Of a DNA stretch of 64,000 nt, positions 24,801-34,728 are shown piece after piece (the first letter of the stretch is position 1; each line of letters opens with the position of its first letter). The position numbers and the translations under genes were made by a program. The stretch is from Tilletiopsis washingtonensis (taxonomy: Eukaryota > Basidiomycota > Exobasidiomycetes > Entylomatales): NCBI RefSeq assembly GCF_003144115.1, contig NW_020312011.1, positions 359,937 to 423,936 on the forward strand. Reading direction: 5' to 3'. Under the pieces are notes generated by a model. It searched no databases and was not told where the DNA came from. It worked only from the letters and a program-made list of their open reading frames with translations.

Positions 24801-26195
24801 TGTGCGACTTGGGACGGAGGCCGCTGGCGCTCACGCGGCCGCCGCCGAAGATGCCGAGGCCCTCGGGCGACGGCGGAGGGCTCGACGACGGTGCTTGCAC
24901 AAGAGGGTGCAGCACGTGGACGCGGCCGGCCGACTTGACGTTGCTGTAGTTGCTGCCGTACGAATCGCGGCTGAGCTCGGCGCTCGAGTCGGCGGCGCTC
25001 ATGTCGCTGATGCTCAGGTCCGCCGTGTTGTTGCTGCGGCGGCTGCCGTGGCCGGCCTTGTCGTCGTGCATGATGCTGCCGGCCGACGTGTCGGGCGTCG
25101 CGCCGAGCGACGAGTCGTGCGTCGAGGCGAAGGAGTGGTCCGGCGTGTCCGCCGTCGAGCGCGAGTTGGTCGTGGCCATCGAATTGTCGTGCTCCGAGTC
25201 ATCGCCGACGTTGCTCTTCATCGCGAGCTTGCTGAGCGCGGAGCGGCGCGGCTGCTGCGGGAACGAGACTGGCGACGACTCGTAGAGGTTGCTGAGCGAC
25301 GTGTTCGAGCTGGCGCGCGAGAGCCAGGGCAGCTGCGTGGGACGCGGCGAGCTGGGCAGCTCGAGCGTCGGCGTGCGGGGCGAGAAGGCCGCAGGCGAGT
25401 CGTGCGAGGTGCGGTTGAACTGGCCGAGGATGCTGCCGGAGCGGGCGCGCGACATTGAGCCGCGGCCAGACGGGATCGAGAGCGTGGTGCTGCGCGGGCG
25501 GTTGAGGTCGAGCTGCGGCTGGATGCCGTCCAGAAGCGACACCTTGGACAGCGCCGAGCCGCTGCGGCTCTTGGAGAGCGGAGCGTGCTGCGGCGAGAGC
25601 TGGCGCTGCTTGCCCTTGCCCGTTGAGACCGGCGACTGCAGGCCGTCCAGCTCGCTCGGTGTCAGCTTGCCGAGGTCGACGTAGTCGTGTGCCGGCGAGG
25701 TGGGCACGCCCTGCCAAGCAGAGTTCGAGTCCATGCGGAAGCGACGTGCGACGGACGGCGACTCTGTCAGAGCTCAGCGTCAGCATTCGGTCATGAGAGG
25801 CGCAGCACCGCGCGTATGCACTCACCAAAGCTGCTCTCGCTGCCGGTGGCTGCGATCCACGCGCGCTCCACCTCGTCGTCGCTCGACGACTCGAGGTCGA
25901 TCTGCGGCGAGCCGGGACTTGCCACCGTCGGCTTCATGGGCGCCGGCTGCATGGAGGCCTCGAGACGGATGCGCGCATCGCTGGCTGCGCGAGCGCGAGC
26001 TCGGCGAGCGAGCAGCACGGCGTCTGAGCCCGCCGAGAGCACGGCAGTGGCGTAGACGGGCTTCTCGAGCGTGTCGAGCGTGAAGGTGCGGTTGACGGGC
26101 GTCGTGGGATCAGCCGAGCCGTCGTCGCGAGCAGGCACCTCGAGGGTGGGAGGCGACAGTGCCGAGCGCTCCAGGCGCAGAGGAGCGGGCGCCAT
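21860..26195 (-). CDS. RING-finger and RRM-domain protein, function unknown
   Basis: Exons: complement(21860..22737, 22796..22813, 22869..22998, 23055..23481, 23531..25763, 25826..26195), 1351 aa. Residues 1-620 are Ser/Thr/Pro-rich and disordered. A RING-like Cys/His finger starts at Cys630: CDLC, then EPCGHRACPTC, then CASC. One RNA-recognition motif spans about 892-975 (RNP2-like VVVRVDNIPW, RNP1-like SCFIECRD). A helical segment of about 110 residues and a Gln/Met/Pro-rich tail with poly-Gln follow. RNA binding, possibly combined with ubiquitin ligase activity, is inferred from the domains; I do not recognise a named orthologue. The start is the first in-frame ATG after a likely leader intron (26229-26285). 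The 18-nt exon 22796..22813 is the least certain part; skipping it also keeps frame. Confidence 0.85.
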
Positions 26196-26228
26196 CGTGA
26201 ACGTGTTGCGAGGCGGCGAGACTGACAC

Positions 26229-26285
26229 TGCGGGACGAACATTTAGACGTCGCGGTCGAAGATCATGGCGGCAGACGAGACTCAC
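26229..26285 (-). other. Probable 5' leader intron of the RING-RRM gene
   Basis: On the minus strand GTGAGT begins at 26285 and a CCGCAG acceptor ends at 26229. The length of 57 nt is exactly in the range of the coding introns, and a CTAAA-like branch site lies upstream of the acceptor. Removing it takes out an upstream ATG with its own stop. Confidence 0.45.
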
Positions 26286-27860
26286 CACAGGTCTCGAGAG
26301 GATCCGCACGCGTGTGAAAGGAAGGGAGAGGCGAGGGGAGAGCCTGAGGCAGGCGTGAAATGGAGAGGTGCTAGGCCGCAGGGCCCAGCGAAGGTGAGGA
26401 GTGAAGGAGGAGAGTCGGCCACTGCCGTAGAGCAGCGAGTCGAAGCGAGAGGAAGAGGGAAGCGACGAGGAAAGAGCCTGAGATGATCCGCCTGGAGAAT
26501 GAGTCCGCCACGAGACGAAGAGGAAGGGAGAAGGGCGCGCCCGAGGGTGGAAAGGCACGCAAAGGAGGAGGAGAGGAGGAGAGCTGAAGGAGAAAGGCCC
26601 AAGAGGAGGAGCGCCGGAGTGCGGCTTACGCTTAGAGAGCTGGACGAGGAGCGGAGCAGAGGAGCGAGAGCGAGAGGCGGCGCTCTTATAGGGGTGCGAG
26701 CGCTGCGCAGCGACGGCGCACGCCACCGCTGTCGTCGACGACGCTCACTCATCCTGCGCCGCCACTCACATCCCGCTGCTCTTGCTGGCCTGCCGTAAGC
26801 TGGCAGCGATCACAAGCGTGCGAAGGCAGCACAAGCGCCGGCACCTCGGCTTCGCCCAGCCTTGCCGGCGGCGCAGGAGAGGTGGCTCGCTGGCAGGCCG
26901 ACGACGAGCACGAGCGCCGCGCCGCCGCGCACCCGCTGCTCGCCGCCCAAAGAAGCGGTGCGCAGCTCGCACACGCCCGATTGGGCATGCCTGATACGTG
27001 GCGTGCGCAGCGTGCTGACCTCCTTGCTCGGCGCCGAAGCGGCTCGTGCTCGCCCGAAGCAGATGGTCGCCCAAGGAGGCAGCGGAGCGACACGAGCGGC
27101 TGCGGCGAGAGGGGCGCTGCTCGACGGCGAGGCGCAGCGCGAGAGAGCCGGACGAAGCCGCGGAACCAGCCGCAGCTGGGCGGGCAGCACCCTCTCTCGG
27201 CACCCGGACTGCGCGACCTGCCCAAAGGAGCCGTGCTGCGCGGCGTGTCGCCTGCGCCGGCGATGGCGCTGCCGCCTGATGCTGGCCATCTCCCTCGTGG
27301 CTGCGCAGCCGGCGAGACGTCGCTGCTCCTCATCGCATAGCGCATGGTGCTGCTGCCTCATAGCTGACTGCCGCGACGGGCGCTGCGCTGTAGACGAGCG
27401 GCAGCGCAAGCTTAACGCTGCGGCCGGGCCGGGCGAGAAGGACACCTTACGCTGCCGCCGCGCTTGCGGCATCGTGGTGCTTGTCACGTCGGGCCGAGGA
27501 GCCGCCGCTTGCTCTCCTGCTCATCTCGTCCAAGGCGGCATCCCGCTGAGTTGCTGCGGCGGACAGGCTTGCCTCATCGAGCCGTGTGTATGTGGTTGCG
27601 CGAACCCCTTGCGCAGCGCGGCCGCAGCTCGAGCGTTTTGCGGGGGAGAGTGACGCGACGCGACCGTCACGTGCGCGCCTGGACCGGCAGCTCCGCCGCA
27701 AGCGGCCAGCGGCGCCAAGTGGAGCAGGCTGCTCGGACCACTGCGCTGCTACAAGTACCTTCCGCACCACCACGCCGGCCAGCGACCCACAGCGCAGCGG
27801 AGCGCCACCATCCTCTCCGTTCATTCAGCGCACCCAGTCCCGGACATCCCTCGGCCCGCC
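26286..27860. promoter_or_regulatory. Divergent intergenic region, RING-RRM gene and Qc-SNARE
   Basis: From about 26300 to 26700 the minus strand is strongly pyrimidine-rich (CTCCTC and TTCCTC runs), typical of a fungal core promoter and leader for the RING-RRM gene. The rest (26760-27860) holds no recognisable gene; open frames are Arg/Ala-rich in all phases. The SNARE leader ends in CCCGCC before its ATG. Confidence 0.5.
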
Positions 27861-28795
27861 ATGTCGGCGCCCGACCGGACGCGTCTGCGCTCCACGCTCT
27901 CCACGCTCCTCTCGCAGGCGCACGAGCGCAGCGTCGCGCTGCGGCTTGCGCCCTCGGCACCATCCCTCACACGACCCATCACAAGGGCACTGCCGGCTTT
28001 CCTGGCGGGCCTGCATGCACTGCCGCGCGATGATGAGAGGCAGAGCCTCATGGCTGGCTGGGAGCGCGTGAGGACACTGCTGGAAGAGGACGAGGAGGGC
28101 AGACAGATTGCGCTTGATGCTATGGCCATGTGAGTAAGCTGGACGTGACACCTGAGCAGGAGAGTGAGGTGCGGCTGCGCGCATATGCATATTGGGTGCT
28201 AGTCCGGCCACGTCTCTGCGCATGGCTTCGAGCGATAGCTGGGCCACGTTTGCAGGAGCGCCGGACTCGTGCTGTGCCCCGGCGGATCCCCTCTGACACC
28301 TGCCTGCGCTCGACAGATACGAAGCATCCGACGACGAGCCGCCGCTTGCCTCGTCAAATCCTCTCGAGTCCTCGCCCTACGGCGATGAGCCCTATCGGGA
28401 TGAGCCCTCTCCGCCGCCAGACGTGAGCGCGTCAGCACGCACGGCGCTGTACCAGTCGCAGCAGAGCGAGATGGCAGCGCAAGACGGGCAGCTCGACGCA
28501 TTGAGTCTGAGCATTGCGCGGCAGCGCGAGCTGGGCATCCAGATGGGCGACGAGCTCGAGCTGCATGGGCAGCTGCTCGAGGAGATGGACACCGCTGTCG
28601 ATAGCACGGCCAACCGCCTCGGCCGCGCACAAGGGCGCATGGACACGCTCGAGCGCAGCCTCAAGCAGAACAGTGAGTGTCGCCTCGAATGCGCCCCATG
28701 CGCTGGCTCCTTACGCCCGCCGCCCGCCAGCCTCGTCCTACGTCATCGGCATGCTCATCGTCAGCCTCATCCTCATCATCTACTTCTTCAAGTAG
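27861..28795 (+). CDS. Qc-SNARE, syntaxin-8/Tlg1-like, with C-terminal membrane anchor
   Basis: Membrane-fusion protein of the endosome/Golgi system. Exons: join(27861..28129, 28317..28672, 28731..28795), 229 aa. A helical N-terminal domain (1-90) is followed by an acidic Pro-rich linker and one SNARE motif (about 140-207). A 20-residue hydrophobic anchor at the very C-terminus ends in YFFK. The SNARE motif has the Qc pattern MGDELELHGQLLEEMDTAVD. Aligned on the conserved glycine, the ionic zero layer, usually Gln, is His173; Gln175 lies two residues later. Bet1/Sft1-type Qc-SNAREs also lack Gln there, but the long N-terminal domain favours the Syn8/Tlg1 group. It converges on the MTA phosphorylase gene 104 bp away. 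The SNARE class is secure; the exact orthologue is not. Confidence 0.85.
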
Positions 28796-28899
28796 CGCCT
28801 TCTCCTCTGTCCTGCCCGCTCGCTCTCCGTCACGCTCTGCTCTGTATTGTATCTGCTCTAGTCATTGATCTCCATTCATCCCCTCTCGCTGCACACGCG

Positions 28900-30042
28900 C
28901 TACTTGTACCAGTCGAGGATGTAGCGGATGCGCGGCTTGACGCTCTCCGGGATGGCCTCTGGCCGCGTCATGATGCTGAAGCGCATCGAGCCGCGGATCG
29001 CCTTGACGGCCTCGCAGTCGTCGTTCTTGACGAGCTCGTTGATCGGGTTCACGAGCGCGGCCGTGACCTTCTGCGAGGCGGCGACATTGGCCACGAGGCA
29101 GGCGACGACCTCGGCAACATGCACCGAGCCCTCGGCAGGCCGCCAGGCATCGTAGTCGGTCGCTGCAGCGCGGCGCTGTCAGAGCTCCGCCCGCTATACA
29201 CAGCACACAGGCAGGCAGACTCACCCGTCGCAATGAGCACGTAGCTGATCTCGGCCTCGCGCGCCAGCTTGGCCTCGGGCAGCGCACTCATGTTGATGAG
29301 GTCGCCGCCCCATGCGCGGTACATGAGGCTCTCGGCACGCGTGCTGAACGCCGGGCCCTCCATGCACACGGCCGTCTTGTCGCCGTGCACCTTGACGTTG
29401 GGCTCCTCCTTTGCCAGCGTCTCGCGCACGCTGCAAGCTCGCATGAGCGCCATGCTCGGCCAACAGCAGCAGCAGCAGCGGCAACTCACATCTTCTCCAC
29501 CTGCGGGCGCAGGATCTCATCGAAAGGGTCGCCGAACATGGCGTGCGCCACGACGCCAGCGTCCTTGCCCTCGCCAAAGAAGGTAGCGCGACGCACGCCC
29601 TTGGTGCGGTCGATGATCTGGCTGGGCACGACAAAGTCACGCGGCGCAATCTCCTCGCGCAGCGAGCCGACGGCGCTGAAGGCCAGGATGGCACGCGCGC
29701 CGATCCACTTGAGCGCCGCAATGTTGGCGCACACGGGCACGCCCGACGGCGTGATGCTGTGCGTCAGGCCGTGGCGCGCGAGGAAGGCGACGTGCACGCC
29801 CTGCGCGTTGCGCGCGATGGTGAGCGGCGACGAGGGGAAGCCCCAGGGCTGCGAATGGAGTGAGCCGGGTGTTGCTGCCGCCAAGGCGCACGTGCTGCAC
29901 CCACCGTCTCGGGGTTGACGCTGCCGATGATCTCGAAGCCCTCGAGCTTGTAGATGCCCGAGCCACCAATGATGCCCACGCGGATGTTCCACTGCGCCAG
30001 CTGCGCCAGGAAGCTGGCCTCGTTGGGGTTGAACTCGGTCAT
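28900..30042 (-). CDS. MEU1: S-methyl-5'-thioadenosine phosphorylase
   Basis: Methionine-salvage enzyme: methylthioadenosine plus phosphate gives adenine and 5-methylthioribose-1-phosphate, a by-product outlet of polyamine synthesis. Exons: complement(28900..29162, 29225..29430, 29490..29848, 29905..30042), 321 aa, normal for the family. Seen: N-terminal [10 protein letters not shown] phosphate-binding loop, PWGFPSSPL, the [14 protein letters not shown] segment, [10 protein letters not shown], the central [12 protein letters not shown] active-site stretch with [21 protein letters not shown], and ATDYDAW, which is diagnostic for this enzyme among nucleoside phosphorylases. Intron 2 carries a CAG repeat. 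It is divergent to SGF29 (929 bp). Confidence 0.95.
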
Positions 30043-30971
30043 GCTGGAGCGGGTGCGGGAGGTGTGAGGGTGAGTGGGCAGGCCCGGTGCCGGCAGGAAG
30101 AAGCGAGACACAGCCGGCCGCGCCGCTCTCTCGCCTCGCTCTCGCAACCTTCCGCTCCGGCGGCACGCACACCGCGGGCACCGGACCGCCTGCCCGCCCG
30201 CACCTCCTCGGCCGTCCACTTGACGCTTCGCACGCGCAGCACCGCCAGCACCTCAGATCCAGCAGCGAGCACACCAGTCGCTTCTTCTCAGTGACTCGCC
30301 TCGCAGTGCCATGCTGCAGCGAGGATCTGCCTCCTCCTCGCCATGGACCCCCGAGGCTTCTTGGCACGTGCGGCCGCGCTAAATTTCAGGACGAGCCGTC
30401 AAGGCGGCCCGACACCGCTTGCGTGCTGCCGTGCCTGAAGCGCAGGCAGCTCGGATGTCGCTTTCGGCGCTGGGCTGCAACGGCCGCACCCCTCACGCCC
30501 GCGCCCGCGACGAGCGCTGCAGCTCGGCATCCGGCGCCGCCGCGCCGTGCGCCGCCACGGCTTGGCTTGGCCGTGCTCCTGTGCCGCCGCGGCGCCGCCT
30601 CGGTGCGGGCCGCGTCGCGTGGGCGCGCCGTGCGACCGCTGCGGCTCGCGCACCGCCTGCGCCTCCCGCCCGACGCGTTACGCCCAAGCCGCCATCCCAT
30701 CAAGCAAAGGTCATCGCCTGTCATCCTCAAGCCGCAAGGACACCTAGCAGCACAGCTGCATCACTTCAGACGCTCCCACGGCTGCGCACTCGCCTCTGCG
30801 GCGGCCCATTGCCAAGCCCGGCGCCTGCGCCAGCGCGATTGCGAGAAAACATCCCGCACGCTGCTTTCGCATCGCCTCTCTTGTTCTCGGGCGCTTTTAG
30901 TCGCCCTTGCTTCCCCTCTCCAAGCTCTCTGCTGCAAACTTGTCGCCTGCTGAGCTGCGCACCGGCCGCAA
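30043..30971. promoter_or_regulatory. Divergent intergenic region, MTA phosphorylase and SGF29
   Basis: 929 bp between start codons with no recognisable gene. No clear repeat or binding-site cluster was noticed. Confidence 0.5.
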
Positions 30972-32440
30972 ATGCAAGGACGGCCACGCAAGGACCGCTT
31001 CGTGGCGCCCAGCCAGGACGGTGAGCCATGCTTGTTGCCCTACCAGCTCTGCGCTTGTTGACATCCGCTGCTTCGCTTCTTTGCCGCAGAGATACAGCTG
31101 TGGCACAAGATCCGCGCCTCACTACGAGTGCTCGAGACGCTGCGCACCGACAACATCGCGACGCAGACCGAGCTTGTCGCTGTGCGATCACGCCTGGCTG
31201 CGGCTGTCGCGGCCGAGGCACACAATGGCGCCTCGACGAGCCAGCGCGATGCCCAGGCCAGCAAGGCCAAGCAGGAGATGCGCAGCCTGTACAACGACCT
31301 GAAGAGGAGAGCTGAGGAGGAGGAGAAGTCAGTGACAGGCACGCAGGCCACGTGTAAGGCCACGCAGCTGACCTCGTGTCTCTTCACGCAGGAACCTCGA
31401 TCAGACACTCGAGAACATATCTGTGCTCACAGCCTTGCGAGGAGGCGCCGACGATGGTGCGCTGCTCTGCTTCTGTTTGTGTGGCATCTGCTGACCTGTG
31501 TGCTCGACAGATGCCAAAGACGGGCGCAGCGTGCAGCGCAAGAAGCGGCGCATTGACGGCGGCAGTGCTTCGCCTCGCACCTCGCCGTCCCTCACGCCTG
31601 CACCCGCGCCATCACCTGCTCCACGAGCTGCGCTGAAAGCGACAAATGCCGTCGTGGACGCCACGCCCAACAAGGCACGAGGCGCCGCCACACCCGGCGG
31701 CCGCAGCAGCGGCACGAGCTACATGGACCCAGCCAAGGCGCGGCGCGAAGTGCTGCAAGGCCAGCTGCCGCTGACGCCTGGGCGCAAGGTGGCCTTTCGT
31801 CAGCCGAGCAAGGCGAAGACCACGACGGGCGGCACGGCCGTCAGCAGCAGTGGTCCGACGCAGGCGCCCGCGCCGGACGAGGAGGGCGAGACGTGGATCA
31901 TGGCCATCGTCAAGGAGTGCATCAACAACGACCGCAACCGGTGTGTCTCGGCGGCCAGAGTCTTTTGTGCTGCTTGCTCACTTGCTCTGCCGCGCAGCTA
32001 CGTCGTCGTCGATGCCGAGGACGTGGATGGCCCGTGAGTTGCGTGCGCATCGCGAGGCAGACTCGGCTGCTGACCCTGTCGCCGGCCTGACAGCAAGTAC
32101 AACACGACGCTCAAGGCCATCGTGCCGCTGCCCGAGAGCCTCTCAACGCTGCCGACGGAGGACTACCGGCCCGGCTCGATTGTGCTCGGCCTCTACCCCG
32201 ACACGTCGTGCTTCTACAAGGCCAAAGTCATCCGCGGCGGGCCAGGCCTGAATGGCCGGCAAATTTCTGCCAAGGTGCGCTTGCCCTGCTGCACGCCGCC
32301 GCACCATCGCTGACACTGCTGGCGCACAGCTCAAGAGCCGCACCCAGGAGATGCTCGCCAAGACGTACGAGCTGCAGTTCGAGGAGGACGGCGGCCTGGT
32401 GCACAGCGTGCCGGCCAGCCTCGTCGTCGAGCGGCCGTAG
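30972..32440 (+). CDS. SGF29: SAGA-associated factor 29 (tandem Tudor histone reader)
   Basis: Subunit of SAGA-type acetyltransferase complexes that reads H3K4me2/3 through its C-terminal tandem Tudor domain. Exons: join(30972..31020, 31090..31327, 31392..31456, 31511..31940, 31998..32033, 32094..32274, 32330..32440), 369 aa. The N-terminus is a coiled coil (about 20-110), then a basic low-complexity linker (110-245). The Tudor pair starts at WIMAIVKE; it contains YVVVDAEDVDGPKYNTTLKAIVPLP, GSIVLGLYPDTSCFYKAKV and ends in YELQFEEDGG. The aromatic/acidic layout matches SGF29 in yeast and human. The second intron uses a GTCAGT donor. The first exon (16 codons) is the least certain part. It converges on RPL10, 244 bp away. 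Confidence 0.9.
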
Positions 32441-32684
32441 CGCGCGCACTCGCCTTGCCAGTGTCTTTCTCTCTCGGTGCTGCCACTCGCCCCTGCTTCT
32501 GCTGCTCTAATGCTATAGCTGCCTCGCACGGACGTCAGACGCCATCTGCTGTTAGGAGCTGCATTGCGGTCGACGCGCACGGCAGTCCCGGGTGAGGGTG
32601 ATGGCCAAGAAAGTGTACATGTGATGCCGAGCTAGAGAACGAGAAGTGGGATGGACCGCGCACACGGGAGAGCGTGCGTGCGTT

Positions 32685-33856
32685 TTACTTCTGCGCGGCA
32701 ATGCGGGCCTGCAGGCGCAGGTTCTTCTCGAGGGGGCCGTGGTTGTTGATGTACTGCAGGTAGCAGCCGTCCTTGAGGATGCGGTTGTCGGCCTTGGCCT
32801 GCTGGTACTCGGAGCGCATCATGTTGGTGAAGCCGTGGCGCTTCGAGATGATGATCTTCTGGCGGCCGGCGAACTTGTAGCGCGAGCGGCGCAGCGCCTC
32901 GATGACGACGGCGCGGTTCGAGTCACGCGTGCGCACCGACAGGAGGACCTGGCCGATGTCGACACGGGCGACCGTGTCGTACGGCTTGCCGTAGGCGCCA
33001 CGCATACCGGTCTGAAGTCTGCAAGCGGAGTGCGGTCAGCACCAGGTCGACAGTCTACGCACGAATCTCTGCCAGTCCCGCCATCGCGCGCTCTCTCCTG
33101 ACGTCTCTGTCTCGAGGCCTCTCCTCTCACGACGCTACTGTCCGTGCTGCGCCACTGGACACGCAGTCCGCGAGCCTTCCCTCCCCCTGATGCCTGTGCT
33201 TCGCCCTTCTCGCATGCCCTCAATGCTCACCTATCAGCACCGGCGCAGGACAGCATCTTGTTGATGCGGATGACGTGGAAGGGGTGGACGCGGACGCGCA
33301 GGTGGAACGAGTCCTTGCCCGACGTCTTGGTGATGTACTTGTTGGCGCAAATACGGGCAGCCTCGAGCGCCTCAGACGTGATCTGCTGGTGCTCGTCGCA
33401 CACCATGTGCGCGCAGAAGGGGAAGTCGTCGACCGAGGCCTTCTTGCGGCCGAGATCGTAGATGCGGATCTGGAAGCGGCGACAGCGTCAGCATCGGCTG
33501 AGACCCTGTTCGCGACGCCGGGCTTGACGTGCGGCCACTTCATCTGTCCAGCCGGGCCTGCTCGGCGCACGAGCCAGCACTCTCTTTGGCCCTGTCTGCG
33601 CCTGGTTCTTCGCCACCCTCGGCTGCCTCGCTATCGATCTTGCGCCCTCTGCCATGTCACGCCTTCTCTTCTGCCACGCTGCCCACCTGACCCGGTCCTG
33701 CTGCTCACCTTCGGGTCCGGCACACCACGGTTGTAGCGCGACTTGGGGAACGGCTTGTTCTTGCAGTCTGAACGCGCACGTGTGAGCGCTGCGTCTTCAC
33801 GCCAGACAGCTACAGGGCAACTCACAGCGGTAGCAACGAGCGGGACGGCGACCCAT
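32685..33856 (-). CDS. RPL10: Large ribosomal subunit protein uL16 (eukaryotic L10)
   Basis: Cytoplasmic 60S protein that helps form the tRNA corridor and joins late in assembly. Exons: complement(32685..33018, 33231..33469, 33709..33767, 33826..33856), 220 aa, the usual length. It reads [20 protein letters not shown], then [44 protein letters not shown] and [14 protein letters not shown], near-invariant among eukaryotic L10 proteins. Introns 2 and 3 (239 and 212 nt) are about four times longer than usual here. A splice-acceptor-like CTCTTGCAG abuts the ATG, suggesting a leader intron too, as is common in fungal ribosomal protein genes. The upstream region is shared with SKN7. Confidence 0.96.
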
Positions 33857-34137
33857 CTGCAAGAGCGAGAACAAGCGCCGTGCGTCAGCGACTGACCAGA
33901 CTGTCGACAGCATATCGCTCCACCGCCGCTGCGCCGACGCCGAGCGCTGCTCTGCGCTATCTAACGGGGTGCCGGGTGCGAGGTGCATGCCGCGAGAGCA
34001 GTCCTTCTCGCTGGCCAGCCTCGACCGGCCCTCAAGACCACCCGGCGGCATGACGTGTATGCGAGCAGCATCTCTGTGCGGCGAGCGTGGCGGCGAGCGG
34101 TGCGGGCATGCGTGGCATGCTCACTTTTACGACTTGC

Positions 34138-34168
34138 GGGGGGGTAAAGGGGGTGGTGGTGGCACGGG
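34138..34168 (+). other. G-rich tract, possible G-quadruplex
   Basis: A run of seven G, TAAA, a run of five G, three GG doublets separated by T, then CACGGG. Four GGG runs are possible only if the seven-G run is split and the last loop is long, so a stable three-layer quadruplex is uncertain. It lies about 280-310 bp upstream of the RPL10 start. Confidence 0.3.
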
Positions 34169-34217
34169 ATGGCGACGCGCGCAGCGGTGGTCTTGAGGCG
34201 AAGCTGTCGGCGCGCGC

Positions 34218-34239
34218 AATACAACTGCGCAGTTGTATT
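34218..34239. promoter_or_regulatory. Perfect 22-bp palindrome upstream of RPL10
   Basis: The half-site AATACAACTGC is followed directly by its reverse complement. It is an island of A/T in GC-rich surroundings, about 360 bp upstream of the RPL10 start, and carries CAACTG/CAGTTG boxes. A dimeric regulator site is plausible. Confidence 0.5.
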
Positions 34240-34277
34240 CGGGCGCGCGAAGGTGAAGCCGCGCGCTTCAGCTTTTG

Positions 34278-34293
34278 CCACGTGGCGTGACTC
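34278..34293. promoter_or_regulatory. CACGTG box followed by TGACTC
   Basis: CCACGTGG (34278-34285) is the palindromic E-box bound by bHLH factors of the Cbf1 type, followed three bases later by TGACTC, the core of Gcn4/AP-1 sites. Position in the RPL10 upstream region supports a regulatory role; binding is not shown. Confidence 0.35.
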
Positions 34294-34577
34294 GCCGCGC
34301 GCGGCGGCCGCCGCGGAGGCGCCTGCTGCGGCGCCGCAGCAACGCCCGCGCGCCGCCCCTTAAGTCCGAGCGCTGCTCCGGCCGCAAGCCGCCCTCCCTA
34401 CCCCGCGGCGCCTCAGCTCCACCCCGCCTCGCCTCGCTCGCAACGCCGCTCGCATCAGCTGTGCCGCAAAGCGCTTACGCGGCCTCAGAGAGAGAGCAAG
34501 GGTCGTTCTTCGCAGTTCTGCAGGTGGAGCGGCCCCGGCCGGCAGTGGGGCTCCGCCGAACAGCGCCGCCGAGACAG

Positions 34578-34597
34578 TGACTCGCGCTGACTCGCGC
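34578..34597. repeat. Two tandem copies of TGACTCGCGC
   Basis: A perfect 10-bp tandem duplication, each copy carrying the TGACTC core of bZIP sites, about 720 bp upstream of RPL10. Confidence 0.5.
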
Positions 34598-34691
34598 GGC
34601 GTGGCTTGGGTGCTGGGTGGGGCGAGGCCAGCAACAGACACAGCCTCCGCGAATCAGAACAGCGTGGCCTCTTGTGTTGGCAGCGAGCCAT

Positions 34692-34728
34692 GCCCTGATG
34701 AGTCACAGCAAGCCCTGATGAGTCGCAG
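34692..34728. repeat. Direct repeat of GCCCTGATGAGTCRCAG, 20-bp spacing
   Basis: Copies at 34692-34708 and 34712-34728 differ at one base. The first contains a full TGAGTCA bZIP (Gcn4/AP-1) site, the second TGAGTCG. Confidence 0.5.

Noticed and set aside
33470-33708. C/D-box snoRNA in the second RPL10 intron
   Set aside because: The C box is incomplete (AGATGA instead of TGATGA) and no terminal stem was found. Kept only as a weak note in the findings.
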